This document shows, piece after piece, positions 27,930 through 36,420 of a DNA stretch of 64,000 nt (position 1 is its first letter; every line of letters begins with the position of its first letter). The DNA is from Rouxiella sp. S1S-2 (GTDB lineage Bacteria > Pseudomonadota > Gammaproteobacteria > Enterobacterales > Enterobacteriaceae): the NCBI RefSeq assembly GCF_009208105.1, contig NZ_WFKL01000002.1:62001-126000 (forward strand), written 5' to 3'. The notes beneath the pieces were generated by a model. It was not told the DNA's origin. It saw only the letters and a program-made list of their open reading frames with translations, and made no database searches. A program made the position numbers and the translations under genes.

Positions 27930-28300
27930 TTTTATGAAATGTTATCGAGATTGTCCGGCTGGCCAGCACAGGCATTTTTACGGTTTGTTAACCGTTACGT
28001 CATTGTGTATTAGCTTTCTAAACTATACCTATTCAATCTAGGTATGGTGGTGAAATGTGTCAAGCACCTGTTAGCTTATCGATGAGGGGAAAGCACCCAG
28101 CAATGACTGTAAATAAGAAATCTAAACGCTAATACAACCGGATTATTCCTTCGTTTGTTGGCGTTCTTAATCTGTCAGTGTCCAGTTTAAAATCCCACCC
28201 ACTACCTGATTATGGTGACAGAAATCAAACGGTGGCGAGGCAGCGGGGAGCTGGTCAAATAACAGCGTTGATTAAAATAGTGAGTAGGAATGAATTAAGC
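27930..28300. other. Non-coding, gcd promoter side
   Basis: No gene seen. The part next to 27930 should hold the minus-strand gcd promoter. The rest is unremarkable. Confidence 0.45.
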
Positions 28301-28366
28301 TGACCCTGACCCAAAATCCTTTTCCATTCAGAAACAGAATTCCGGCATGATACACACTCCCCTGAA
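28301..28366 (+). mobile_element. Solo IS3-family end
   Basis: The sequence TGACCCTGACCCAAAATCC and the next 45 bases (ATTCAG, CCGGCATGATA, ACACTCCCCTGAA) match the outer end of the IS3-family relic at 9406, but in opposite orientation. The body of this copy is gone. Together the two ends bracket 9407-28300. Confidence 0.75.
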
Positions 28367-28370
28367 GAGG

Positions 28371-28577
28371 CAATGTGCCAAGTTTGTAAGACAGACCTTT
28401 GTCGAATGGATTGCTCAGAGGGTTTATTCATCATACTGGACCAGACTTTATTACTATAGCCAGCGAGAAAAAGGTAAGTCGCATCAGTCAGCCATCCGGG
28501 CTCTGGCGTTTAAATGGATGAGGAGTATTTACCGCAGCTGGAAGACCAGAACCCGCTACGACGAAGCACGACACTAG
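28371..28577 (+). pseudogene. IS110-family transposase, 3' remnant
   Basis: The frame encodes QCAKFVRQTFVEWIAQRVY, then YYYSQREKGKSHQSAIRALA and FKWMRSIYRSWKTRTRYDEA before the stop. This matches the C-terminal end of IS110/IS1111-type transposases (transposase IS116 domain). All upstream parts are missing. Confidence 0.7.
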
Positions 28578-29691
28578 ACCATAAAAAGCTTGTCGAATGT
28601 CTCATGGCGCGAAGCGTACGTCGGTTTTGAGCAGCAATTTCTCGAAATGTCTGGGCTTTCATTTGCAATTCGGACTAAGGCCTCACAAGACTTTTATATT
28701 GGCTCATCTATCAATAATCATGAACTGATAGCCTTATGAGAGCTCCTGCCTGCCAGCCTTGCTAACCAGATACGCTCACACTGTAGTTTCTTTCAAATAG
28801 CAGGGACATCACGACCAGGTACTTGGTCGCTGCTACTTCCAGCTTCAGTAGGCCTAAGTCCGCCCACTATTGCTGTTATTACAGCGCCCGCGGGCGTAAC
28901 AACCGCAATTCGGCCTAAGGACACAGCACCGGGCCACACTGCCCCGGCAATAAACCAGCCAGTTCAATGGTTGTGGTCAAGACGCTGCTAAGCTGCATCA
29001 TTCCTGAAGCAGGCGGAGCTGGGTAGTTCGATGCTGGAGGTCTATGAAAAATCGTATGAGGGCTGGATTGTATGATTATTAAGATAGAAACCATTAGCCA
29101 ACCGGTGTAGGTAAATCTCCTTGCGTAGGTAATGGCAGCCTTGAACCAGGATATTGGCAACGCGTGAGCGCTGCCAGGGGAATGTTAACCGTTGAAAAAT
29201 GGGCAAGCAGTCGAGTGCGCCCTTGATACCTGAAATATTCTCAGTGGATTTCATCTTATTGAATGTTTAACGACTTCTTAATTTATTTATTAGTACTTCT
29301 AATATTAAAAAATAAGCATGCATGTGCCTGATGCCATGTGACTATTTTGAGGTATATTGTTAAACATAGACTGGGTACGGTTGAAAACTTTACACTCAGT
29401 GCCAGAGGATGCAAGAGATAAATACATTCTTGTGTCAATAGGGATAATAAATAACGTCAAAAGTGGATACATGTAAAGCATGTAATTCCTAATTACTTTG
29501 TACTGTTGATTCTTATATAACACCAATTAATATTATTATTATCGTACACTTTCGTTAGCCAAGTTGTAGACATCACTGGGCTCTCGTTTGCTGATGGCCA
29601 GTACGACAATAATAAAGCGCCCTAAATAACCTGGCAGATAGGGCGAACCCTGGCTGTAGTGAAAGTTGAAAATTTCTAGCAAAGACAGTGT
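28578..29691. other. No recognisable gene
   Basis: About 1.1 kb of decayed sequence with frames too short and uncharacteristic to call. A 70-codon minus-strand frame at 29042-29254 has no recognised similarity. Confidence 0.45.
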
Positions 29692-29991
29692 TTACTTAAA
29701 TAAATAATTTTCAAGAATTTGAATCATGATTATAAAAGCAAAAAAACCTGAAACAATAAGCGCCCATAAAGATGCCAATTTACTTTTTTTGCGCGATTTT
29801 TTAATGTAATTATCAAGTGTCTTGGCCTTGTCTTCTGTGGCGCTACGGCGCTCCAGATCATACCATTTTCCTAGTATTTTCATTGTGTTATAGTGGTCGT
29901 ATTTCCTGTGGGCAAGATATGCATTCATCCAAAAGGCAAGAATAAGCAAGATATATCCGTATTTAAACAAAAAAGCATAGATTATTTCCAT
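29692..29991 (-). CDS. Small two-helix membrane protein, unknown
   Basis: A 99-residue protein: one helix near residues 4-24, a charged middle (RRSATEDKAKTLDNYIKKSR, 48-67) and a second helix at 74-95. No family recognised. A weak AAGATAATGG upstream. It stands alone in an otherwise decayed region, so it may be a real orphan or a chance frame. Confidence 0.5.
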   Translation of the reverse strand: MEIIYAFLFKYGYILLILAFWMNAYLAHRKYDHYNTMKILGKWYDLERRSATEDKAKTLDNYIKKSRKKSKLASLWALIVSGFFAFIIMIQILENYLFK

Positions 29992-30278
29992 TATCTTTCG
30001 CTCTTAATAAGTTTGAGTTGTTGTGATTACAGGAGGTGTTATATTCCACCCCAAGGGTTGGTCAAATTTATAAACAACAGGAATATAAGTTAATCAATAT
30101 GCATTACCGCGAGCGATCCCTATGTTTTTTAATGATTAATTTGAGTGGTTTTATATAATAAAAAATATATATACTTGGATTTATTAGAGAATGAATTATA
30201 TGTCATCGTTGTTATTAAGTGAGTTGTTTTGATTCACATCCCAGATTTCAAATGTATTGATTATGTTTATTCAGGTGA

Positions 30279-30431
30279 GCCGACACCGTGTACTCCGACG
30301 CGTTGCGAGCTCATGCCGCCAGAATGTATGACTGGATTAGCCGCGGCGATCTGAATGTCAAGATAGGCAGAACCTATCAATTAGTTGAAGCTATGCATCC
30401 ACATACGGACATTGAGAGTCGGACCCCGTAG
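30279..30431 (+). pseudogene. Quinone oxidoreductase (QorA-like), C-terminal remnant
   Basis: The frame reads ALRAHAARMYDWISRGDLNV, KIGRTYQLVEAM and HTDIESRTP before TAG. This is the end of quinone-oxidoreductase-type MDR proteins (the DWI and LEA..AH..LESR motif). The final TTGK-type tail and everything upstream are lost. Confidence 0.65.
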
Positions 30432-30653
30432 CAGAGTACTGGGGACCGTCTGCGATTCCCCCTTCATATAACATCAGCATATTAGTCATGGGTGCTGAAT
30501 CATGCATAACGCTCTATTTCGATCACCTCAAACCTTCAGGATATCTGTGTCAAGGGGAACGCCTGGTCATGGATTGCAAGGTATGTGCGGCATCTTATGT
30601 GGCAAAACGGGCTGGTCGGCGACCGGCCAGCGTCGATAGATGATCGGGTGTTG

Positions 30654-31053
30654 TTAAACGAAGAACTGGGAGCAGTGTTGCCAAGGCTTGCTGAACGGCT
30701 GAACGGCTGAACGGCTGAACCAGGATGAAATTTCGACCATTCTTTTAAAAACGAACGATCTCCTGTCGTACCTTTATGCCTAGAAAGACATCGGAAACAT
30801 AGAACGCGTCAAAACGTGGGCCGAAAAAGTTATCCAAACCGACGAGAGGCTATTGGAACTGCTTTTGCGCTTAAGAGGGCACGTCATCAGCAGTGATAAA
30901 GGCCTTTATCTGAGTCTGGAGCTCACTAAGCTGAGTGAGTTTATTGGCGAGGAGGAGGTTATTAAACAACGGCTTGATCGCATAGAGTCTGAAGGACAAA
31001 ATTCTGACTTCATCAAGAAAATCAGGGCTGCTCAGGAGCATGCTCGATTTTAA
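30654..31053 (+). pseudogene. Broken gene, possibly P-loop (KAP-like) C-terminus
   Basis: The start reads NEELGAVLPRLAERLN, then a four-unit 8-bp tandem repeat shifts the frame. It continues as NQDEISTILLKTNDLLSYLY, stop, KDIGNIERVKTWAEKVIQTD and ERLLELLLRLRGHVISSDKG. It ends LDRIESEGQNSDFIKKIRAA QEHARF. The helix-rich end recalls KAP-family NTPases, but I cannot confirm it. At least one stop and one repeat-mediated shift make it a pseudogene. Confidence 0.45.
30690..30721. repeat. Four 8-bp tandem repeats
   Basis: Units GCTGAACG, three times, then GCTGAACC. The unit is not a multiple of three, so changes in copy number switch the reading frame of the host gene. Confidence 0.85.
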
Positions 31054-32157
31054 TGCCCCTGCTGGTTGGTTTTTTTATTACCAGCCGGTCTCCACACCCT
31101 GCTTTTTCAGTTGGTGGCGGGTTGGCTTATCCGCCCTATACCAAACTATGCAGGTTCAGTACTTTAAATAATATCCTGCAATATCTGGCCAAAACCTTTC
31201 TCTGTATATATTACGGACATCCTCCATCAGGCGCGCATCTACATAGCGCTTCTAATACTCCATATTATATATTTCCACATCTGCCGTTTCTGTGGTTTCT
31301 TATTAGTTTCAATTAATAGAAATAAAATTATGGGCGAGGAGTATTAAAGTTGATGACTTTAATATCTTTTGGATATACCAAAAATTCACGTAATGTCGCG
31401 CCATCTGTGCTTGTTTAATCTCTTGCTAGCTCAGAAGCAAGTTCTGGAAACGTTCAGGTTTCCATATCAAATTAACTAGGGTAAATGTGATTGCGAAAAT
31501 ATTTATTTGACACTTTCTCTGATAGTTCCAAAATATCCAAGTGAAAAATTAATATTTGTATGTTGTAGTCAGTTAGACTTATGGTGATTAGAATTATCGG
31601 AATGTTCAATGTGGTACTGATGTCGGTAATTTCCCTGCAATTCGTCACCAGACGATTGCCATGGAATAGAATCAAGTGAGCATTGATGTTAAGCATCAAG
31701 CTAATAAAGTCTAATCTTAGGAATTATTATTCAAGTATGAAAGAGAATGTATCAACCCCCTAAAGGCATTCCTTTTACTATGAAATATAATGAGAAACTT
31801 TAAAATCCTCCATAATTAGTTATCGCTTATTTATAAAAGTCACAGAACTCAAATAGAAAATTCCTATTGAACTGCTGTTGTAGACATTGAATTTTATATT
31901 AATTTTCATGCAAAAATTAAACCCTACTCTTATCAGTGGGATGGGGTTATTTCTAAAAGAATTTAATTAAAAAAATATAAGTTAAATTCTGCTAAATGTT
32001 TTGATTCGTGATCGCATTCAAATTTAAAGGTAATTATTAATGTAATCGTGAATTGATATTTTACTTTTTAGCAATAAACAAACTACTCTCGATGAGGGCC
32101 AAGCAATGGCTCTGGTTTATAATATTATTATTAATCGAAATTAATGAGGTTTAAATT
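31054..32157. other. AT-rich upstream region of the RiPP cluster
   Basis: No gene supported across 1.1 kb. AT content rises strongly between 31300 and 32150. The promoter of the precursor operon should be in the last 200 bp. Confidence 0.5.
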
Positions 32158-32310
32158 ATGAATGAGACTTCGAACTCTCTGAACCTGAATATCTCTGAAG
32201 ATATTTCCTCTGAACTTGTGGAGTTTTTTGAGCAACAAGCCGCGGTTGGCATTGGTGGTGGCTTAGGAGGCCATAACGCAAACAACGATCTGATTACCTA
32301 CGACGATTAA
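32158..32310 (+). CDS. RiPP precursor peptide
   Basis: A 50-residue peptide too short for usual gene finding. The leader-like part, MNETSNSLNLNISEDISSEL then VEFFEQQAA, is acidic and helical. The putative core is VGIGGGLGGHNANNDLITYD plus a final D. There is no Cys and only one Thr in the core, so azole or lanthionine chemistry is unlikely; Gly-rich backbone thioamidation and hydroxylation of His/Asn/Asp fit the enzymes that follow. A TTAATGAGGTTTAAATT leader precedes the ATG. The gene is immediately upstream of YcaO on the same strand, separated by a hairpin. The leader/core boundary is inferred. Confidence 0.8.
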   Translation: MNETSNSLNLNISEDISSELVEFFEQQAAVGIGGGLGGHNANNDLITYDD

Positions 32311-32329
32311 TTAATATTGAGCAAAATAT

Positions 32330-32360
32330 ACTGCTCTGTTGAATATTACAGAGCAGTTTT
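32330..32360 (+). terminator. Attenuator hairpin after precursor gene
   Basis: ACTGCTCTGT and ACAGAGCAGT form a perfect 10-bp stem with an 8-base loop followed by four T. It lies between precursor and YcaO. Such leaky terminators give much precursor mRNA and less enzyme mRNA in many bacteriocin operons. Confidence 0.85.
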
Positions 32361-32375
32361 AATACAGGAGATGGT

Positions 32376-33617
32376 ATGTACAAACTCAGTTCAAGTATGA
32401 GGATTCGTACTGCGGAAGAGTCTCTGGTGCTTGCGCGACAAGTAGCCAGAACAATGGGGGTGACAAGGGTAACAGATATCACCTGGCTCGATAAAATTGG
32501 TATGCCTGTGTATGCAGGAATTAGACCTTATGCTGCCCGTGGGTCGCTGAATGTACACAATGGAAAAGGGCTTCTGGCCAGTGAAGCAAAAATTGGCGCG
32601 TTCATGGAGTCTATAGAGTTCTCTCTGGCAGAAGGTAAAAAGCATCAACACCGCATCAAAAAATGCCAGCTCAAGGATGTTCAGGCTTCTCTACCGCCAG
32701 GCCTGCCATTCTCCGCCTTTGGTACGAAAATGGGTATAACTTTCTCGCAGGATGAAGAAGTTAACTGCGTTGAAGCCACCGATATCATCAGCGGATTAAC
32801 CGCATTAATTCCCGCAGAGCTCATTTTTCACCCAGTTAATCTCGAAGGTCAGCGCTCGTTTTATGGTGGTACAACAACAAATGGTCTTTGCTTAGGGAAT
32901 TCCCTGATAGAGGCCGTAGTTCACGGAGTATGCGAAGTCCTTGAGCGTGATGTTAAATCGTTTGACAGCCTTTATCATCACTCAGCTCTTGTGGATATTT
33001 CAACAGAGCCAGAAGTGGTTAGACTGCTGCGTCAGAAAGTCGAGGCTGCCGGTTTGCTGTTAGCGCTGCGTAAAACAACCAATATCTGGAAATTGCCATT
33101 CTACTCTGCCTTTGTTCTCGAGCCTGATATCGACAGTCCGATTTCTGTCGCGGATGGCTATGGTTTGCATCCCGATGCAGAAATTGCAGCAACCCGGGCG
33201 ATAACTGAGGCAGCACAGAGCCGGCTAACCCATATTCACGGCGGACGGGATGATATTGTTAAAAGAATTAACTTTTATCAGGCTAATTCGAAGTTAAATG
33301 AACAAGAAATTGTCAGTGACCTTCGAAGAACGATACTGAGCAGTGATCGTATAACTTCCTTCCTCGATGAAGAAGAGTTCTTTTCTCCACCGGATACTCT
33401 GGATGCTCTTTGGCTGGGTATTAAAACCCGAATGGCGGATCAGGACATACATCATTGTTTTGTATACGAACTCAGTCCACCAGGTTTTCCATTCAGTGTG
33501 GCGCGTGTGGTTGTGCCATATGCTGAGTTTATCGAAAGCGAGATGCAGAGAGTTGGACCACGCTTCTTGGAAGCTTTCCGTCGCAAAAAGCTACGTTTTG
33601 GGTGTAAAGATGCATAA
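32376..33617 (+). CDS. YcaO-domain peptide-modifying enzyme
   Basis: A 413-residue YcaO protein. The ATP-binding blocks are visible: SEAKIGAFMESIE (residues 69-81), NGLCLGNSLIEAVVHGVCEV (169-188) plus LERD, and AATRAITEAAQSR (271-283). YcaO enzymes phosphorylate a peptide amide oxygen and let a nucleophile attack. Partnered with TfuA and sulfide they make thioamides. The proline-rich C-terminus (PxPxP) of azoline-forming YcaOs is absent; this one ends RRKKLRFGCKDA. CAGGAG precedes the ATG. The next gene starts inside its last codons. Confidence 0.93.
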   Translation: MYKLSSSMRIRTAEESLVLARQVARTMGVTRVTDITWLDKIGMPVYAGIRPYAARGSLNVHNGKGLLASEAKIGAFMESIEFSLAEGKKHQHRIKKCQLKDVQASLPPGLPFSAFGTKMGITFSQDEEVNCVEATDIISGLTALIPAELIFHPVNLEGQRSFYGGTTTNGLCLGNSLIEAVVHGVCEVLERDVKSFDSLYHHSALVDISTEPEVVRLLRQKVEAAGLLLALRKTTNIWKLPFYSAFVLEPDIDSPISVADGYGLHPDAEIAATRAITEAAQSRLTHIHGGRDDIVKRINFYQANSKLNEQEIVSDLRRTILSSDRITSFLDEEEFFSPPDTLDALWLGIKTRMADQDIHHCFVYELSPPGFPFSVARVVVPYAEFIESEMQRVGPRFLEAFRRKKLRFGCKDA

Positions 33618-34299
33618 CGATACTCTATTCCTTTATATCGGCCCCACATCTTACAACCTAGAGCTGAGTGACTTTATCCCGCCTAGCACCCAGGTGTTAC
33701 CTCCGGTAAGACGTGGAGACATTCAACAGCTTATCGAACAGGAGTTACCGTCTATCATTGTTATCGTGGATGGAACCTATCACGACTTTCCCGCTGTGTC
33801 CCATGTCGAGATCAAAAATGCGCTGAGTCTCGGCTGGCAGGTCTGGGGACTGAGCTCAATGGGGGCCATCAGGGCCGCAGAGATGCACGCATTGGGAATG
33901 CAGGGCTATGGTTCTGTTTTTCAGCAGTTCGTTGAGAATGAAGATTTACCGGACGATTATGTTGCCTTGGTGCATAGCACAGAAACACCTTGGTTTCCGG
34001 TAAGCGAACCTCTTGTCCACTTGGAATCATTGCTAAATGATGCTGTCGATTTATCAATTCTAACGCCTGAAATATGCCGTCAGATAATGGAAGAACTGAC
34101 GAATATGTGGTTTGGCGATCGTACAGTCAGCTACCTGAAAAAAAGATCTCACGTTCTGATGAATGGTCAAAATCAGGCTCTTTGCGACCTGTTCAGCCAG
34201 ATGGATAAATATCGGCTAAAAAGTCGTGATGTAGTGAGTTTTTTCCGTGAACAGCCATTTCTGACCACCAGGAGTTCCCATGAATACCCCGTCAATTAG
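33610..34299 (+). CDS. tfuA: TfuA-like protein
   Basis: A 229-residue TfuA protein (name from the trifolitoxin locus). Conserved blocks: YIGPTSYNLEL (residues 9-19), LPPVRRGDIQQLIEQ (30-44), VIVDGTYHDFPAVSHVEIKN (51-70), WGLSSMGAIRAAEMHALGM (79-97) and DDYVALVHS (115-123). TfuA helps YcaO make thioamides, probably by delivering sulfur to the activated amide. The ATG overlaps the YcaO stop by 8 bp. A longer frame upstream lies inside YcaO and has no family similarity, so the 33610 start is preferred. Confidence 0.93.
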   Translation: MHNDTLFLYIGPTSYNLELSDFIPPSTQVLPPVRRGDIQQLIEQELPSIIVIVDGTYHDFPAVSHVEIKNALSLGWQVWGLSSMGAIRAAEMHALGMQGYGSVFQQFVENEDLPDDYVALVHSTETPWFPVSEPLVHLESLLNDAVDLSILTPEICRQIMEELTNMWFGDRTVSYLKKRSHVLMNGQNQALCDLFSQMDKYRLKSRDVVSFFREQPFLTTRSSHEYPVN

Positions 34300-35047
34300 C
34301 CTTATCGACAAAATATGTGGCGTGCCAATGATCTCTGGCTCCTTTAATGCACAAATTCTGATTACTTTAACAGCGCATTATCGTCATATTGCGCTGAATG
34401 CTTTTACGCGGATTGCTGATTACCTCAGTCCGGATGTAATTGAAGCCCCAGTGCAACACAGGAATGCTGCACTGGGAATTGAATATCCGGAATATGCCAT
34501 GCTTTCTGCGCAAGAAGAACTCGCGGTTAACGAAGCCATCAGAGCGATTATTACCATTGTCCCCGAATGGGAGATCTACTTCTCATTGCCGGTCAATTAC
34601 AGAAAACTCAGTGCGGGGAAAAATATGGTCAGTCTGACCAATCATCATATCCCGCAAGTGATTTTTTTAGGTGATAAAGCTTTCAAGAGTGAACACTGGC
34701 TAGCCGAAGTCCTGATCCATGAAAATGCACATGTCTGGTTGGGGATGCTTTGTGAAATGAACCATTTTTATGAGGCTACCCAGGAAAAATATTACACGTT
34801 GCCCTCCGGAACCAAAAACAAAGATGCCCGAGGGGTCATTTTTGCTTCGCATTTTGCCGCCTGCACGCTTGTGTATTACAGGAGAAAGAAAACCAACGGT
34901 TGCATTTCTTCAGAGGAAGCTGAACGACTTTTCTTTCTGGAGAAATACTACGCAGGATGCATGACTCAGTTAATGGAAATGAAGGAGTTGACCGAGACAG
35001 GCAAGGGCATCGTAAGGATGATGGGGGAGGAAATACATTATGGCTAA
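34280..35047 (+). CDS. HExxH-type putative peptide beta-hydroxylase
   Basis: A 255-residue protein with LIHENAHVWLGM (HExxH at 147-151) and a downstream His in GVIFASHFAACTLVYY (His191). This combination resembles the alpha-ketoglutarate/HExxH family of RiPP peptide beta-hydroxylases often found beside YcaO genes, rather than a classical metalloprotease. It could instead be a leader peptidase with the same metal motif. CAGGAGTTCCC before the ATG is a strong ribosome site, and the start overlaps the TfuA gene by 20 bp. Cytoplasmic. Confidence 0.7.
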   Translation: MNTPSISLIDKICGVPMISGSFNAQILITLTAHYRHIALNAFTRIADYLSPDVIEAPVQHRNAALGIEYPEYAMLSAQEELAVNEAIRAIITIVPEWEIYFSLPVNYRKLSAGKNMVSLTNHHIPQVIFLGDKAFKSEHWLAEVLIHENAHVWLGMLCEMNHFYEATQEKYYTLPSGTKNKDARGVIFASHFAACTLVYYRRKKTNGCISSEEAERLFFLEKYYAGCMTQLMEMKELTETGKGIVRMMGEEIHYG

Positions 35048-35303
35048 ATTAATTCTGCCGAGGCAGTTGATGCAGTACACCACGCTGACAGATGAATTTG
35101 TCTGTACGGCTCTGACGCTCGGGCAAGCTCTGGAGTCTCTTGTGCAAAGCTATCCCATGCTGAAAACCCAGATCTTTAACAACGACAGCACGGTAAGAAA
35201 TTTCGTAAACATCTTTGTTAATGACGAGATGATTGACGATTTAACAATGCCGGTGCAGGAAAACTCGCGAATTCAAATCATTGCCGCTGTAGCTGGAGGC
35301 TAA
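35040..35303 (+). CDS. ThiS/MoaD-like sulfur carrier protein
   Basis: An 87-residue beta-grasp protein ending QIIAAVAGG. The C-terminal Gly-Gly is the site of adenylation and thiocarboxylation by an E1-like enzyme. Family signs include TLGQALESLVQSYPML and FVNDEMIDDL. ATG overlaps the preceding stop by 8 bp, and the E1-like gene begins one base after its stop. It should carry sulfur for thioamidation by YcaO/TfuA. Confidence 0.88.
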   Translation: MAKLILPRQLMQYTTLTDEFVCTALTLGQALESLVQSYPMLKTQIFNNDSTVRNFVNIFVNDEMIDDLTMPVQENSRIQIIAAVAGG

Positions 35304-35304
35304 A

Positions 35305-36420
35305 ATGCAACACTCATTATCTACTGATGAAAAGGAATACTACTTAAGGCATTTCTCATTGCCCGGTTTTAACGAACAGACGCAGTTGAAGCTGAAAGCT
35401 GCCCGGGTCCTCGTTATTGGGAGCGGTGGTCTTGGCGCTCCTTGTCTACAGTACCTCGCCGGTGCCGGTATTGGCCATATTGGGATTGCCGATCACGATA
35501 CGATTAGCTGTAGTAACCTCCCACGTCAGGTGCTGTTCAGTCATAGAAATATCGGGGAGAGTAAAGCAGAAAAGGCTGGTGAACGTATCAGCGCGCTGAA
35601 CCCCTTTATTTCCATTGAGATTTTTCCGGAAAAAGTCAGCAGGGAGAATGCTAGAACTCTTGTCCGGCGGTTCGACATTGTTGTTGATTGCACGGATAAT
35701 TTTGATGCGAAATATCTGCTCAATGACATCTGTGGCGAACTAAAAACCCCTTTGGTCTATGCCTCTATTTTTCAGTACGAAGGACAGCTGGCGGTTTTCC
35801 ATTATCCTGGAAAGGATCAGGAAGTGCTTAGCTATCGAGATCTATTTCCCGAGCCACCGCAAGCCGAATTACGAGAAAACTGCAGTGATGCTGGCGTTCT
35901 TGGTGTATTACCCGGCGTTCTCGGTACTTTGCAGGCTGGAGAGGTCCTGAAACTGGTCACAGGCCTAGGTGAGGTTCTCAGTGACAGAGTCATGACATGG
36001 GATGCTCTTAATAACCGCACCTCCCAGCTGCGGTTAAAGCCTCGCCGGAATATCACGTCTGCGGTAAAAAACAATCCACCAGAGTCTTCTGAGAATATTG
36101 ATTTATCCCTTTTACTGGAGATGAAGATACGCCGGCCTGAAATGCTGTTATTGGATGTCAGGGAGTCAGCAGAGCGGGAATTTGTTTCTATAGGAGGTTT
36201 GCACATCCCTTTACGGGAGCTCCCGGATCATATTGATATGCTTCCTCGCGATCACCCCATCGTTTGTTACTGTAAATCTGGTAGCCGCAGCCTCCGGGCG
36301 GCATTGTTTCTCCAGGACCAGGGTTTCAGCGAGGCTTTTAGCCTGAAAGGCGGGGTAATGAGGCTCACACAGGCTGAAAAACTACGATTACAGAACATGG
36401 ATGCTTTACATGATGACTGA
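35305..36420 (+). CDS. E1-like ThiF/MoeB protein fused to rhodanese
   Basis: A 371-residue two-domain enzyme. Residues 10-225: adenylation domain with VIGSGGLGAPCLQYLAGAGI, the Arg/Asp motif DHDTISCSNLPRQVLF, DCTDNF and the Cys of ENCSDAGVLGVLPG (Cys193). Residues 275-365: rhodanese domain with CYCKSGSRS (Cys323). It should adenylate the Gly-Gly carrier and transfer persulfide sulfur to it, as MOCS3-type enzymes do. The zinc-binding CxxC pairs of MoeB are missing (SYRDLFPEP where Cys are usual). One base after the carrier gene; overlaps the transporter gene. Confidence 0.9.
   Translation: MQHSLSTDEKEYYLRHFSLPGFNEQTQLKLKAARVLVIGSGGLGAPCLQYLAGAGIGHIGIADHDTISCSNLPRQVLFSHRNIGESKAEKAGERISALNPFISIEIFPEKVSRENARTLVRRFDIVVDCTDNFDAKYLLNDICGELKTPLVYASIFQYEGQLAVFHYPGKDQEVLSYRDLFPEPPQAELRENCSDAGVLGVLPGVLGTLQAGEVLKLVTGLGEVLSDRVMTWDALNNRTSQLRLKPRRNITSAVKNNPPESSENIDLSLLLEMKIRRPEMLLLDVRESAEREFVSIGGLHIPLRELPDHIDMLPRDHPIVCYCKSGSRSLRAALFLQDQGFSEAFSLKGGVMRLTQAEKLRLQNMDALHDD

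Noticed and set aside
28620..29254. A possible gene fragment in decayed sequence.
   Set aside because: Short frames give no recognisable motif and stops are frequent in all frames.
33367..33609. An 81-codon upstream extension of the TfuA gene.
   Set aside because: It lies wholly inside the YcaO gene in another frame and shows no family similarity; the TfuA homology begins at the 33610 ATG.
32376..33617. YcaO gene as an azoline-forming cyclodehydratase (microcin B17-like).
   Set aside because: The C-terminal PxPxP motif is absent, no McbB/E1-type RRE partner or FMN dehydrogenase is present, and the precursor core lacks Cys and Ser.
34280..35047. HExxH gene as an ordinary zinc metalloprotease.
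   Set aside because: No family signature of known proteases is visible and the extra His and the RiPP context fit the hydroxylase-type family better, but a leader peptidase is still possible.
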